A stretch of 58,891 nt of DNA from Elusimicrobiota bacterium (GCA_016212855.1 JACRDP010000030.1:1-58891); one strand, 5' to 3'; shown: positions 7,696 through 16,491, numbered from the stretch's first letter. The notes: generated by a model from the letters alone, not told the origin. Program-made: numbers and translations.

Positions 7696-10689
7696 ATGAA
7701 GAATAAAGGCCGCCTGCTCGACGCCATTATGGGGTTGGTGCTCACCGCCCTCGTCGCGGGCAGCTACCTGATCGGCGAGCCTTTCCTCCAAGGGATCGAG
7801 TTCAAGGCCTACGACCTGCGCGCGAAGCTGCGCCAAGATCTCAAGCCGCCGCCCGAGATCGTGCTCGTCGCCATCGACGAGGACTCGATCGCGCAGATGG
7901 GCCGCTGGCCGTGGCCGCGTTCGCGCATGGCCGCGGTCGTCGAGAAGATCCACGCGGCCGGTCCGAAGGTGATCGGCCTCAACGTCCTGTACTCCGAGCC
8001 CGAGCAGAACCAGGGCCTCATCGAGGTCAAGCGGCTCGAGGAGAAGTACAAGGAGCTGCTCGTGAGCCGCAAGATCTCGCAGAAGGGCGTCGACTTCGCG
8101 CTCGAGTTCTCGTCGTCGACCGTCGCGATGGACTCGGACTCGAAGCTGCTCGCGGCGCTGCAGGCCTCGGGCGACGTCGTGCTTCCGCTGTTCTTTCCGA
8201 CGGGGACCGTCGGGGGCAAGCCGCCCGCCGTGCCGGCCGCCGTGTCGAGCGCCGCGATCGCGGGGCCCGTCGCGCCCTCCGCCCTCGAAGAGGCGAAGAT
8301 CGCGTACCCGATCGAGGCGTACTCCGCCGCCGCGGCCGGCCTCGGCCACGTCAATCTCTACACGGAGTCCGACGGCGTGCTGCGCCGCGAGGCGCCGCTC
8401 GTGCGCTACGGCGAGCATTGGTATCCGTCGTTCGCGACGCGGCTGACCATGGCCTATCTCGGCCTCAAGCCCGAGGACGTCAAGTTCGAGCCCGGGACCG
8501 CGCTGACCTTGGGCAAGGTGCGCGTGCCCCTCGACTCCGAGAGCCGCATGGCGGTCCTGTTCAACGGCCCGCAGGACACGATCCGCTCCGCGCCCTTCGC
8601 CAACGTCATGTCCGACAAGGTCGGCCCCGAGTTCTTCAAGGACAAGATCGTCATCGTCGGCCTGACCGCGGCGGGCCTCTCGACGCAGTGGAACACGCCG
8701 GTCGCGCAAGGCTTCGCGTCGCTCGAGGTCGCGCCGAACGTCATCGAGAACATTCTGCACTCGAAGTCCCTGACGCGGCCGCCGTGGGCCGAGAAGGCCG
8801 AGCTCGGCCTGATCGCGCTGATGGGTCTGTTCATCATGGTCGTCCTGCCGCGTCTGAGGGCGATGTGGGGCCTGGTCGTCAGCCTCGTGTTCGCGCTCGC
8901 GCTGTTCGGCGCGGGCACCTATCTCTTCATGAACGGCCAGTGGCTGCAGGTCGCGTATCCGACGGTGCTGCTGCTGGCGGGCTACCTCGTGATCATCTCC
9001 AAGAGCTTCCTCGTCACCGAGAAGGGCAAGGAGCTCGTCGAGGCCTCCGCGATCGAGACGAACAAGATGCTCGGCCTGTCCTTCCAGGGCCAGGGCATGC
9101 TCGACATCGCCTTCGAGAAGTTCCGCCTGTGTCCGCTCGACGACAACATGAAGGACACGCTGTACAATCTCGCGCTCGATTTCGAGCGCAAGCGCCAGTT
9201 CTCCAAGGCCGGCGCCGTGCTCGAGCACATCTCCGCGAAGGACCCGAAGTACAAGGACGTGGTCGAAAAATCCAAGATGCTCAAGGCCGCGTCCGAGGGA
9301 GCCGTGTTCGGAGGCGTCGGCGGCGGCAAGAAGGACGGCACCATCATGGTGGCCGGCGGCAAGACCAAGCCCACGCTCGGCCGCTATGAGATCGAGAAAG
9401 AGCTCGGCCGCGGCGCGATGGGCGTCGTCTATCTCGGCCGGGATCCCAAGATCAACCGCATGGTCGCGATCAAGACCATGATGCTCGAGGAAGGCTCGGA
9501 CGGCGAGTCGACGAAGGCCGTGAAGGAGCGCTTTTTCCGCGAGGCCGAGTCGGCCGGCACCCTCAACCATCCGAACATCGTGCGCATCTTCGACGCCGGC
9601 GACGAGAACGACGTCGCCTACATCGCGATGGAGCTGCTCGACGGCCACGATCTCGTCAGATACGGGCAGAAGGACTCCTTGCTGCCCGTGGAGAAGGCGC
9701 TCGACTATATCGCGACCGTCGCCGACGCGCTCGACTACGCGCACGCGCAGGGCATCGTGCACCGCGACATCAAGCCCGCCAACGTCATGCTGCTCAAGGA
9801 CGGCTCGATCCGCGTCGCCGACTTCGGCATCGCCCGCATCACCGCGTCCTCGAAGACCGCGACGGGCACCGTCATGGGCACGCCGTCCTACATGAGCCCT
9901 GAGCAGGTCGCGGGCAAGAAGGTGGACGGCCGCTCCGACCTGTTCTCGCTGGCGGTCGCGCTGTACGAGCTCACGACGGGCGAGAAGCCCTTCAAGGGCG
10001 GCGACGGCATCGGCACGCTCCTGTTTCAGATCGCCAACGACCCGCATCCCGATCCTCTGACGGTCAACCCGCGGCTGCCCGCCGGCCTGAAGGCGGTCAT
10101 CGACAAGGGCTTGGCGAAGAATCCCGACGACCGCTACCAGCGCGGCTCCGAATTCGCGGCCGCCATCCGCGGCGCGCTGACGGGCGCTCCGGCGGCGGCG
10201 CCCGCGCCGGCGCCGAAGGCGTCGATCACGGACCCGACGATCACCTCCGAGACGGCGCCCGTGCCGCAGGAGTTAACTCGTCCGCTCGCGCCCGCTCCCA
10301 AGCCGGCCGCGTCGGAGCGGACGATCGGACCCGAGATCACCGGGCCGATTCCCGCGAAGGTCTTGCCGCCGGCACCCGCACCGGCCGCGCCGCCAAAGCC
10401 GGCCGCGGCGGAGAAGACCGTCTTGATCGGCCCCGACATCACGATCCCCGGCCTCAACGACAAGCCCAAGGCGCCCGCGACGCCTAAACCAGACGCCACG
10501 ATCGATTCGCCGAAGGCGAATCTAGATGGTCCGATGCCCGCGTCCCCTTCCGATTTCAACACGTTTTCGATCGAGCGCCCGCAGCACGGAGGCGTGGGGC
10601 CCGCCGTCAAGGCGCCGCTGCCCGGGCCCGACCCGGACGGCACGATGCGCATGCCGCCGCCCAAGCAAAACCCGCAGGAGCCTGTGTGA
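7696..10689 (+). CDS. CHASE2-domain transmembrane Ser/Thr protein kinase
   Basis: 997-aa membrane kinase. One N-terminal TM segment (about 9-28) precedes a large extracytoplasmic CHASE2 sensor (about 30-350, with PPPEIVLVAIDEDS and GRWPWPR). A cluster of TM helices at about 372-436 is followed by a helical TPR-like linker and the kinase domain (about 560-830): GRGAMGVVYLG, VAIK (K593), HRDIKPAN (D691), ADFG and MSPEQ. The C-terminal ~150 residues are Ala/Pro-rich with repeated Thr-Ile-x-x-P-x-Ile-Thr-like motifs, plausible phosphothreonine sites for the FHA protein two genes down. The stop overlaps the phosphatase start (GTGA). Co-encoded with PP2C and FHA, so it probably forms a reversible phosphorylation switch. 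Confidence 0.92.
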   Translation: MKNKGRLLDAIMGLVLTALVAGSYLIGEPFLQGIEFKAYDLRAKLRQDLKPPPEIVLVAIDEDSIAQMGRWPWPRSRMAAVVEKIHAAGPKVIGLNVLYSEPEQNQGLIEVKRLEEKYKELLVSRKISQKGVDFALEFSSSTVAMDSDSKLLAALQASGDVVLPLFFPTGTVGGKPPAVPAAVSSAAIAGPVAPSALEEAKIAYPIEAYSAAAAGLGHVNLYTESDGVLRREAPLVRYGEHWYPSFATRLTMAYLGLKPEDVKFEPGTALTLGKVRVPLDSESRMAVLFNGPQDTIRSAPFANVMSDKVGPEFFKDKIVIVGLTAAGLSTQWNTPVAQGFASLEVAPNVIENILHSKSLTRPPWAEKAELGLIALMGLFIMVVLPRLRAMWGLVVSLVFALALFGAGTYLFMNGQWLQVAYPTVLLLAGYLVIISKSFLVTEKGKELVEASAIETNKMLGLSFQGQGMLDIAFEKFRLCPLDDNMKDTLYNLALDFERKRQFSKAGAVLEHISAKDPKYKDVVEKSKMLKAASEGAVFGGVGGGKKDGTIMVAGGKTKPTLGRYEIEKELGRGAMGVVYLGRDPKINRMVAIKTMMLEEGSDGESTKAVKERFFREAESAGTLNHPNIVRIFDAGDENDVAYIAMELLDGHDLVRYGQKDSLLPVEKALDYIATVADALDYAHAQGIVHRDIKPANVMLLKDGSIRVADFGIARITASSKTATGTVMGTPSYMSPEQVAGKKVDGRSDLFSLAVALYELTTGEKPFKGGDGIGTLLFQIANDPHPDPLTVNPRLPAGLKAVIDKGLAKNPDDRYQRGSEFAAAIRGALTGAPAAAPAPAPKASITDPTITSETAPVPQELTRPLAPAPKPAASERTIGPEITGPIPAKVLPPAPAPAAPPKPAAAEKTVLIGPDITIPGLNDKPKAPATPKPDATIDSPKANLDGPMPASPSDFNTFSIERPQHGGVGPAVKAPLPGPDPDGTMRMPPPKQNPQEPV

Positions 10690-11513
10690 AGACGAAAGAC
10701 AAGGTCGAAGTCGCCGGAGCCACCGACCCGGGCTGCGTGCGCAAGAACAACGAGGACAATTTCGCGGTCGAGCCCGATCTCGGCCTGCTCGTCGTCGCCG
10801 ACGGCATGGGCGGGCACAACAGCGGCGAGGTCGCCAGCGACCTGGCCGCCAAGACCATCGTCGACTACGCGCGCAAGATGCTGGGCGGCGCCAAGACCAT
10901 GGTGCCGGAGGGCGGAACCGAGGGGCTGACTCCGCGCGGGCGCCAGCTCGAGTTCTTCATCAAGTCGGCCAACGCGATGATCTACGAGAAGGGCCGCGCG
11001 TTCCCGAAGGACGCGGGCATGGGCACGACGGTCGTATCCGCGATCGTCGACTCGAAGTCGATGACGGTCGCCCACGTCGGCGACAGCCGGCTCTACCTCT
11101 GGCGTCGCGGCGAGCTCACCCAGCTGACCGAGGACCACAGCCTCGTCGGCGAGCAGGTCAAGCGCGGACAGATCACGGCCGACGAGGCCGCGCGCTCGAC
11201 GATGCAAAATATTTTGACGCGCGCGCTGGGAGCGGACAAGGATGTCCAGGTGGACGTGGCCGAGCATCCGCTCCTGCCCGGGGATCTCGTCCTTCTCGCG
11301 TCCGACGGCCTGTCCAAGATGGTGCTCGACGCCGACGTCGCGGCCGTGATCGCGGCGGAGGTCGAGCCGCAGAAGATCGTGGACGTGCTGATCGCCAAGT
11401 CGCGCGCCGCGGGCGGCGTGGACAACATTTCGATCGTGGCCGCCAAAATTCCCGCCGCGGGCGGCGGGAGCGGCGGCGTCAAAGGCCTGGTTTCGAAGCT
11501 GTTCGGACGTTGA
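10686..11513 (+). CDS. PP2C-family Ser/Thr phosphatase
   Basis: 275-aa metal-dependent phosphatase expected to reverse the neighbouring kinase. Motifs: KNNEDN (metal Asp), VVADGMGGHNSG, GMGTTVV, AHVGDSRLYLWR, EDHS, LLASDGLSKMV and GGVDNIS. It is cytoplasmic, with a Gly-rich linker and a terminal amphipathic GLVSKLFGR tail. Starts at GTG 10686 overlapping the kinase stop, so translation is coupled. Confidence 0.93.
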   Translation: MKTKDKVEVAGATDPGCVRKNNEDNFAVEPDLGLLVVADGMGGHNSGEVASDLAAKTIVDYARKMLGGAKTMVPEGGTEGLTPRGRQLEFFIKSANAMIYEKGRAFPKDAGMGTTVVSAIVDSKSMTVAHVGDSRLYLWRRGELTQLTEDHSLVGEQVKRGQITADEAARSTMQNILTRALGADKDVQVDVAEHPLLPGDLVLLASDGLSKMVLDADVAAVIAAEVEPQKIVDVLIAKSRAAGGVDNISIVAAKIPAAGGGSGGVKGLVSKLFGR

Positions 11514-11534
11514 CTTGAATACAGGGAGACATTG

Positions 11535-12263
11535 ATGCCGAAGCTGCTGCTGAAGTTCAACGCGGCCGTCATTAAGGAAGTGGCGATGGACAAGCCATCC
11601 TTGACCGTCGGGCGTAAGGACGACAACGACATCGTCATCGACAACCCGGCCATTTCCGGTCACCATTGCCGTCTCTCGATGGAGGGCGGCGGCTATTACG
11701 TCGAAGACCTCGAGTCCACGAACGGCACGTTCGTCAACGAGAAGAAGATCAAGAAGTCCGGCCTGCACCACAACGATGTCGTCGGCCTGGCCAAACACGC
11801 GCTCGTCTTCCTCAACGAGGCCGAGGCCGCCGCCGAAGCCGCGAACCAGCCGTCCTCCGACGCGACCATGGTGCTGACGCCGCAGAAGCAGGCCGAACTC
11901 GTCGCCGCGTCCTCGGCCTCCGCGAAGCCCGCGGGCCCCGAGAAGCAGGGCTGGCTGCGCATCCTGCAAGGCGTGGTGGACGTCAACGAGTACGAGTTGA
12001 AGGGAATGTCCACTTATATCGGAAAATCCGATCGCGTCCAAATCCAGATCAAGGGCTCCGGCCTGTTCGGCTCGGCGCCCGAGGTCGCGGCGTCGGTGCA
12101 TCGCAAGCCCGAGGGCTTCGTCCTCGTCGCCGTCACCGAGGGTTATCCGCTCGTCAACGACGTCAAGGTCGCCGGCTCGACCGTCCTGAAGGAAGGCGAC
12201 ATGATCGTCTGCGGCTCGACGAAGATGATGTTCGAGTTGCGCGACGCAGCGCCGGCGAAATAA
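11535..12263 (+). CDS. FHA-domain protein
   Basis: 242-aa phosphothreonine reader. The N-terminal FHA domain (about 15-90) has all the hallmarks: LTVGRKDDNDIVID, SGHHCRL and STNGTFVN. A second beta-rich region (about 150-235, KGMSTYIGKSDRVQIQI...KEGDMIVCG) looks like a second, degenerate FHA-like fold. ATG 11535 is preceded by the SD GGGAG at good spacing. Third gene of the kinase-phosphatase-FHA operon; likely binds Thr sites in the kinase tail and relays its state. Confidence 0.92.
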   Translation: MPKLLLKFNAAVIKEVAMDKPSLTVGRKDDNDIVIDNPAISGHHCRLSMEGGGYYVEDLESTNGTFVNEKKIKKSGLHHNDVVGLAKHALVFLNEAEAAAEAANQPSSDATMVLTPQKQAELVAASSASAKPAGPEKQGWLRILQGVVDVNEYELKGMSTYIGKSDRVQIQIKGSGLFGSAPEVAASVHRKPEGFVLVAVTEGYPLVNDVKVAGSTVLKEGDMIVCGSTKMMFELRDAAPAK

Positions 12264-12279
12264 GCGGGGAGCGAAGTCC

Positions 12280-14799
12280 ATGAGACGCGCGCGAGCGACG
12301 CTGGTGCTCCTCCTCGCGGCGTCCCTTCCGATCCGCGCCGAGACGACCTCCGACCCGCTCTGGTCCCTGCTGGCCTCCGCCGTCCTCCCCGCCGACGAGG
12401 CGGCCGCCCGTGAAGCGGGCGACGGCTCCGACGCAAAAGGTCTGGCCGGTTTGCAGGCCGACCTTCAGCTGCTCTCCGAAGGTCTCGAGAGCTTCCGCGA
12501 CGAGGCGCAGGTCAAGGTGTCGCTCGTCCGTCTCGAGCCGCGCGTCGCGCCGGCGATCCGTCCGTACTTCCGCGACCGGGCGACGAGCCTGCGCACGATC
12601 TATCGCACCTTGGCCGTCGTCGATTACACCTGGGCAAAGCGCTTCCCTGAGCCACCTTGCGAGCCCGAGCGCGCCCGTAGACGCCTCCTTGTCTCCGACG
12701 ACGGTCTGTTTTGCAACGCGGACGGAACCTCGGCGCCCTGGCTCGTTTCCTTGCTTGGGTCCGGCGCCGCCGGTAAATCCGCCGAGGCCGCGCTCGACAA
12801 GGCGTCCGCCAAGAAGAAGCTCGATGAGGCAGCCTACGCTCTCCGCCGCGCGCAGATCCGCCGCCTGACCTTGGCGCTGGCCTCCGACAAGGCCGTCGGC
12901 GCCGCCCGTTCGAAGCTGTATTGCGCCCGCGCCGACGCCTTCGAGGACTTGGCGGAGTCCCAGGTCCCGTTAGCGAGCCATGTCCTCGCCTCGCGCGCCT
13001 CCGGCCCCGCCCCCGAAGCCGCCGTCTATTTCGTCGATGGCGCCCGCCGCGCCGCGGCGACCCTGCTGCGCGTCAACGGCGAGTTCGTCCTTCTCACCGA
13101 CGCCCGCGCGGTCGAAGGAATCGATCGGGCGAAGCTTCGTTCCCGAAGCGAGGAGCAAACGGCCGCGGTCCTGCGCCGCGACGCGACCCTGGGTCTGGCC
13201 ATTCTCTCTTTTTCCGGCGAAAAAAAGACGCCGGCCCTCGTTCTCTCCAAGAACAATCCTTCGAAGAACGACCTCGTGTCCGCCATCGGCCATGACGACG
13301 TCGCGGGGCACTGGACCAAGACTTCGGGCCTCGTGACGAAAGCCGGGGCCGTCTCCTTCCAAACCGACGCTGCGATCTCCGCCGGCTTCACGGGAGGCCC
13401 CGTCCTCGATGGCGCGGGCGAGGTCGCGGGCGTGCTCGTCTCGCGAGCGGCCGACGTCGAGGAGAAGCGCTGGCCTGTCGCCGTGCCCGCGCAGACCCTC
13501 GCGCGTTGGCTCGACGGCCCGATCGAGCTGTCCGTCTCCGAGGAGACCATCGAGAACGCCGGCACCGCAGCGATTCTCACCAAGGCGGGGCCGAGCGGAC
13601 TAACTGAAACCGGCCTTGGCGCGTGGAACATCGGCTCGCTTCCGCCGCCGCCCGGGGAGCCGCGGAGCGTGTGCGTGTCCCGCTGTGGAGGCGGCTCGAG
13701 TTATTCCGGGAGTTCGTCGTACTCGTCTGGCGGGGAGGAACTCGGCCAGGCGCTCGGCCAACTCGGAGCACAGCTCATCCTGAAGGGCCTGCCGGCTCTA
13801 TTCCAAGGCATCGGCAAGCTATTCTCGAAGAAACCGAAGGCGAGCGCGGTGGACCAGCTTGTCGACAACCGGCGCCGGTCTCCGCCGACCGAGACTCCGA
13901 AGCCCCCTCCGGATCCGCTGAAGCCTTCTTCGTTATCATTGAGCGTTTCTCGGACGTCGCTGGCGCAGGGAGAGGAGGTCGAGGCCGTCGCGACGGTCGG
14001 CTTCACCGGCAAGGACGGCGGCCGCTCCGGTCATTCGGTCTCGTTTACTGTCGTGCCCGGTGGGAAGCTGAACTGCCCGCCGGGCGCGACAGACGCGGGC
14101 GGCATCGCGCGGGTGAAGTGCCAGGCGATCATCATCGAGGGCGACCGCACGTTCGACGCGCTTCAGGACGAGACGCGTCGGCGATTGGGGTTGAAGACCC
14201 CGGAACGGATCAAGCGCAAGCCAGCCAAAAACGACCCGATCGGCGCGCTCAAAGAACGTGCGGAAGGCTCTCAGGATAAACTCGTCATCGAGGAAGAGAA
14301 GCAGCCGATGACGGGCACGGATACGCCCGGGCTCGACAAGACGATAAGTGCTGAAGAGCCCGAGGAATATGTTGTTAAAGGTGATCGAGTAACGTTGAGC
14401 GGAACACTCGGCAGTCTCAGCAATTCGACTGACGTCATTGTTCATGATAGACCGTGCTCGAATGGAGCCAAGCTTGTCGAATCGGTTGGGGGAATACTCA
14501 AGTGCATATCAGAAAATGGGAACGAGGCGTTCCGGTCGGAAGTTCCCGACGAAGATGATATTGAGAAGCCTGAGCGTCGCAAGGGTAAGCCATCCGTGGG
14601 ATTCCGCCCGGAAAATACGCCGACCGGCACTATACCTATCGACCAAGCCGGGCTGACAACTGAAGAAATACATCGAATCAAGAAGAGGCTGCAAGCGGGG
14701 GCAGCTGAATGGGTAGGAGTTACTCCCGATAAACATATCATTACGTCCGAGGATGGCGAAGCTGTCGATAACGGTCCTATGGATAGGTTCAACAAGTAA
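12280..14799 (+). CDS. Secreted pseudoprotease / Ig-like protein with an AT-richer C-terminal domain (candidate polymorphic-toxin-type effector)
   Basis: 839 aa with a signal peptide (RATLVLLLAASLPIRA). Residues about 246-416 have the layout of a trypsin-like (HtrA/S1C) fold, but the catalytic positions look lost: LLTDARAV where His is expected, TLGLAIL where Asp is expected, and GFTGGPVL where GNSGGP is expected. Next come a Ser/Gly stretch (467-487), a hydrophobic segment (488-515), a Pro-rich linker and an Ig-like domain (about 543-624). Coding DNA becomes clearly AT-richer from about 14,280. The last ~60 residues (AGLTTEEIHRIKKRLQ..., then GVTPDKHIITSEDG) look like an exchangeable C-terminal domain, followed at once by two small AT-rich genes. 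SD GGGAG; 16 nt after the FHA gene. The toxin role is inference. Confidence 0.6.
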   Translation: MRRARATLVLLLAASLPIRAETTSDPLWSLLASAVLPADEAAAREAGDGSDAKGLAGLQADLQLLSEGLESFRDEAQVKVSLVRLEPRVAPAIRPYFRDRATSLRTIYRTLAVVDYTWAKRFPEPPCEPERARRRLLVSDDGLFCNADGTSAPWLVSLLGSGAAGKSAEAALDKASAKKKLDEAAYALRRAQIRRLTLALASDKAVGAARSKLYCARADAFEDLAESQVPLASHVLASRASGPAPEAAVYFVDGARRAAATLLRVNGEFVLLTDARAVEGIDRAKLRSRSEEQTAAVLRRDATLGLAILSFSGEKKTPALVLSKNNPSKNDLVSAIGHDDVAGHWTKTSGLVTKAGAVSFQTDAAISAGFTGGPVLDGAGEVAGVLVSRAADVEEKRWPVAVPAQTLARWLDGPIELSVSEETIENAGTAAILTKAGPSGLTETGLGAWNIGSLPPPPGEPRSVCVSRCGGGSSYSGSSSYSSGGEELGQALGQLGAQLILKGLPALFQGIGKLFSKKPKASAVDQLVDNRRRSPPTETPKPPPDPLKPSSLSLSVSRTSLAQGEEVEAVATVGFTGKDGGRSGHSVSFTVVPGGKLNCPPGATDAGGIARVKCQAIIIEGDRTFDALQDETRRRLGLKTPERIKRKPAKNDPIGALKERAEGSQDKLVIEEEKQPMTGTDTPGLDKTISAEEPEEYVVKGDRVTLSGTLGSLSNSTDVIVHDRPCSNGAKLVESVGGILKCISENGNEAFRSEVPDEDDIEKPERRKGKPSVGFRPENTPTGTIPIDQAGLTTEEIHRIKKRLQAGAAEWVGVTPDKHIITSEDGEAVDNGPMDRFNK

Positions 14800-14812
14800 A
14801 TCGGAGAAATAA

Positions 14813-15235
14813 ATGGCAAAAGTCGAGATTTCGATCAGAATAAACCATCCGGAATGGCCCGCTGAGAAAATCTCAAAGTTGTTGAATGAAGAGCCGGAGC
14901 TCAGTCGCACAGTCGGAGAGCCAAGAACGACTCCGATGGGGGATCCACTCAAAGGCGTAAATCGCGAGACGCATTGGCTAACGACGCTGGACTATCGCGG
15001 TAACTCCGTTACAGAGGCCATCAAGTTCTCGACCAACCGATACGCGCAGTTTAAGGGAGTGTTTCAGGAAATCCGCATAACTGGTGGCGATGTCGAGTTT
15101 TTCATAGGCTGGTTCTTGAAAAAAAGGGGGGGAGACGGCGAAGTAATCCCGGCTGATGTGTTGAAGCGGGTCGGCGAATTGGGGGTCTCTCTCAGTTTTG
15201 ATATCTACGGGCCTGAAACGAGGACGGATCCCTGA
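14813..15235 (+). CDS. DUF4279-like protein, candidate immunity protein
   Basis: 140 aa, cytoplasmic. It matches the DUF4279 pattern: an N-terminal beta strand with HP (NHPEWPAEKISKLLN), a GEPRTTPMGDPLKG motif, THW, a mid-region ITGGDVEFFIGWF and a C-terminal ELGVSLSFDIYG. Such proteins often sit beside polymorphic toxin genes. It starts 13 nt after the large secreted protein with SD GGAG. Base composition is AT-rich relative to the rest of the window, which supports transfer together with the upstream C-terminal domain. Confidence 0.65.
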   Translation: MAKVEISIRINHPEWPAEKISKLLNEEPELSRTVGEPRTTPMGDPLKGVNRETHWLTTLDYRGNSVTEAIKFSTNRYAQFKGVFQEIRITGGDVEFFIGWFLKKRGGDGEVIPADVLKRVGELGVSLSFDIYGPETRTDP

Positions 15236-15273
15236 CCGCGGGGGAGTGGAAGAGTGTTGAAACCTGGAGAAAA

Positions 15274-15774
15274 ATGAAAAAGCCAGCAGATCAATTTCGT
15301 TCCGGCTTTGCGCAAACACTGATCAGACGCCTATTCAAATCTACGCCGGACTTCTTCAGCGGGCGGGGGCTTCTGGTCACCTGCCTCGATAGCAATTGTG
15401 CGCCGGCTGAATCGGCCCCCCTGATCCGAGAATTAAGCGATTGGGGAGTCGCCCCCGAAATTATCGGGAAATATTTTTGGGTACCGCCGGAACTGGTGAA
15501 TAAATTCGTGGGTGAATGTCGCGCCCTCACTGGTTTCGACGAAATTTATCTAATGCGCACGAAGCCGACCAGCGACTTGGTGCTACGGAGCGTTCCGTCG
15601 GTGGCCTCGTGTATGTTTACCGGGGATCCGCCCGTCGAAGTAGTCGAAAATATGAAAGAAATCGGAGCGACGCGTTACGCCTCGGACGGCATTGGCATAG
15701 GCCTGAACTACGTTTGTGAGATCGAATCACTTCAACGGCAGATCGATTTATTGGGTAATGAACTGCCTCGATGA
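15274..15774 (+). CDS. Small AT-rich gene, unknown; possible second immunity protein
   Basis: 166 aa with no signal peptide or membrane segment. I do not recognise the family. Visible features are an N-terminal helix (FAQTLIRRLF), SAPLIRELSDWGVAPEIIGKYFW and a C-terminal helix. SD GGAG lies upstream of ATG 15274. It follows the DUF4279-like gene by 38 nt and shares its atypical base composition, so it probably came in with the same cassette. Confidence 0.6.
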   Translation: MKKPADQFRSGFAQTLIRRLFKSTPDFFSGRGLLVTCLDSNCAPAESAPLIRELSDWGVAPEIIGKYFWVPPELVNKFVGECRALTGFDEIYLMRTKPTSDLVLRSVPSVASCMFTGDPPVEVVENMKEIGATRYASDGIGIGLNYVCEIESLQRQIDLLGNELPR

Positions 15775-15857
15775 ACGGTGACGAGCCAATAGCGCCTTCC
15801 CCTAAGACCCGCGCGCGGCAGGGCCTCTTGCCCGCTCCGAAGTGCCCCGTCGGTCCC

Positions 15858-15886
15858 TTCTGATCTGGACGTTACGACGCTATTCT
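15858..15886 (+). promoter_or_regulatory. Weak promoter of the 167-aa secreted protein gene
   Basis: TTCTGA (15858-15863), 17-nt spacer, TATTCT (15881-15886), then 6 nt to ATG 15893. The -35 is poor, but the -10 and spacing fit the leaderless pattern. Confidence 0.4.
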
Positions 15887-15892
15887 GTCCGC

Positions 15893-16396
15893 ATGAAGCG
15901 CATTCTCCTCGCCGCCCTGCTCCTCCAGCCCGCGTTCGCGCGCGCGGAGTCGGCGCTCGGCAGCCTGGTCGGCATGGCCGCGTCAGCGGCCGAGGACAAG
16001 GGACCCGACGCGGGGGAGACTCCGAAAGACGAAGCGAAGCCGGCGCAGGGTTCATCCACCGCGCCGGCCGAGGAGATGCCTGCATCCGAACAAGCCCGCG
16101 CCCGCGTCGAGTCTCCGCGCCCCGAGCCGGCGCGCACGCCGCAGCCCTCGCGCAAGGACGACGACGGCCCCTCCGTCGCCGTTCCCGCGTCGCAGCCCCC
16201 GCGCATCTGGACGCGCCTGTTCGCGTCTTTGCTCCCGCCGCTGTCTCGTTCCGCCGCGTTCGAGGTCGAGGCGTCGACGGAGGCCCCGCGCGCGCTTCCC
16301 GCCCCGACCCGCCCGGCGACCCCGGCCTCCGCCGCCGGTTCCGCGCAGGGCTTGCGGGAGTTCGTGGCTTTAGCGACCGCGCCGTCCGCGGACTAG
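15893..16396 (+). CDS. Secreted Ala/Pro-rich protein, unknown function
   Basis: 167 aa beginning with a clear signal peptide (MKRILLAALLLQPAFARA). The rest is low-complexity Ala/Pro/Glu-rich and probably disordered, with one more ordered patch (RIWTRLFASLLPPLS). The frame is open further upstream (from 15842), but ATG 15893 gives the signal peptide and sits 6 nt after a -10 box. Base composition is back to the high-GC norm, so it lies outside the AT-rich cassette. Confidence 0.6.
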   Translation: MKRILLAALLLQPAFARAESALGSLVGMAASAAEDKGPDAGETPKDEAKPAQGSSTAPAEEMPASEQARARVESPRPEPARTPQPSRKDDDGPSVAVPASQPPRIWTRLFASLLPPLSRSAAFEVEASTEAPRALPAPTRPATPASAAGSAQGLREFVALATAPSAD

Positions 16397-16443
16397 CGCT
16401 AAGTATCGTCGTTTTCGCGCCGGCGTCGCGGCCTGCGAAACTG

Positions 16444-16485
16444 TTGACCTAGATCAATACTCCGCGTGCCCCCCGGGGTTATAAT
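16444..16485 (+). promoter_or_regulatory. CRP/FNR-family site at -41.5 with a consensus TATAAT box
   Basis: TTGAC-CTAG-ATCAA (16444-16457) differs by one base from the FNR consensus TTGAT-N4-ATCAA. TATAAT lies at 16480-16485, predicting a transcript start at 16492. The dyad centre (16450.5) is then at -41.5, the canonical class II activator position. There is no good -35, as expected for an activated promoter. It would control korA-korB-sucC-sucD. Confidence 0.65.
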
Positions 16486-16491
16486 AGGCGA

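Noticed and set aside
7677-7706. Nine-codon GTG frame overlapping the start of the CHASE2 kinase gene
   Set aside because: No SD, not at the predicted transcript start, and short enough to occur by chance.
7693-10047. 784-codon open frame antisense to the CHASE2 kinase; similar long antisense frames at 10134-12281, 16479-18590, 19229-20926 and 25997-28153
   Set aside because: GC-rich coding DNA leaves long open shadows. Their products are Arg/Asp/Leu/Gly-rich repeats with no domain, and the opposite strand has clear conserved motifs.
7696-15774. A type VI secretion locus
   Set aside because: The kinase-phosphatase-FHA trio is reminiscent of T6SS control, but no tss, hcp, vgrG or PAAR gene is visible and the effector-like protein has a Sec signal peptide.
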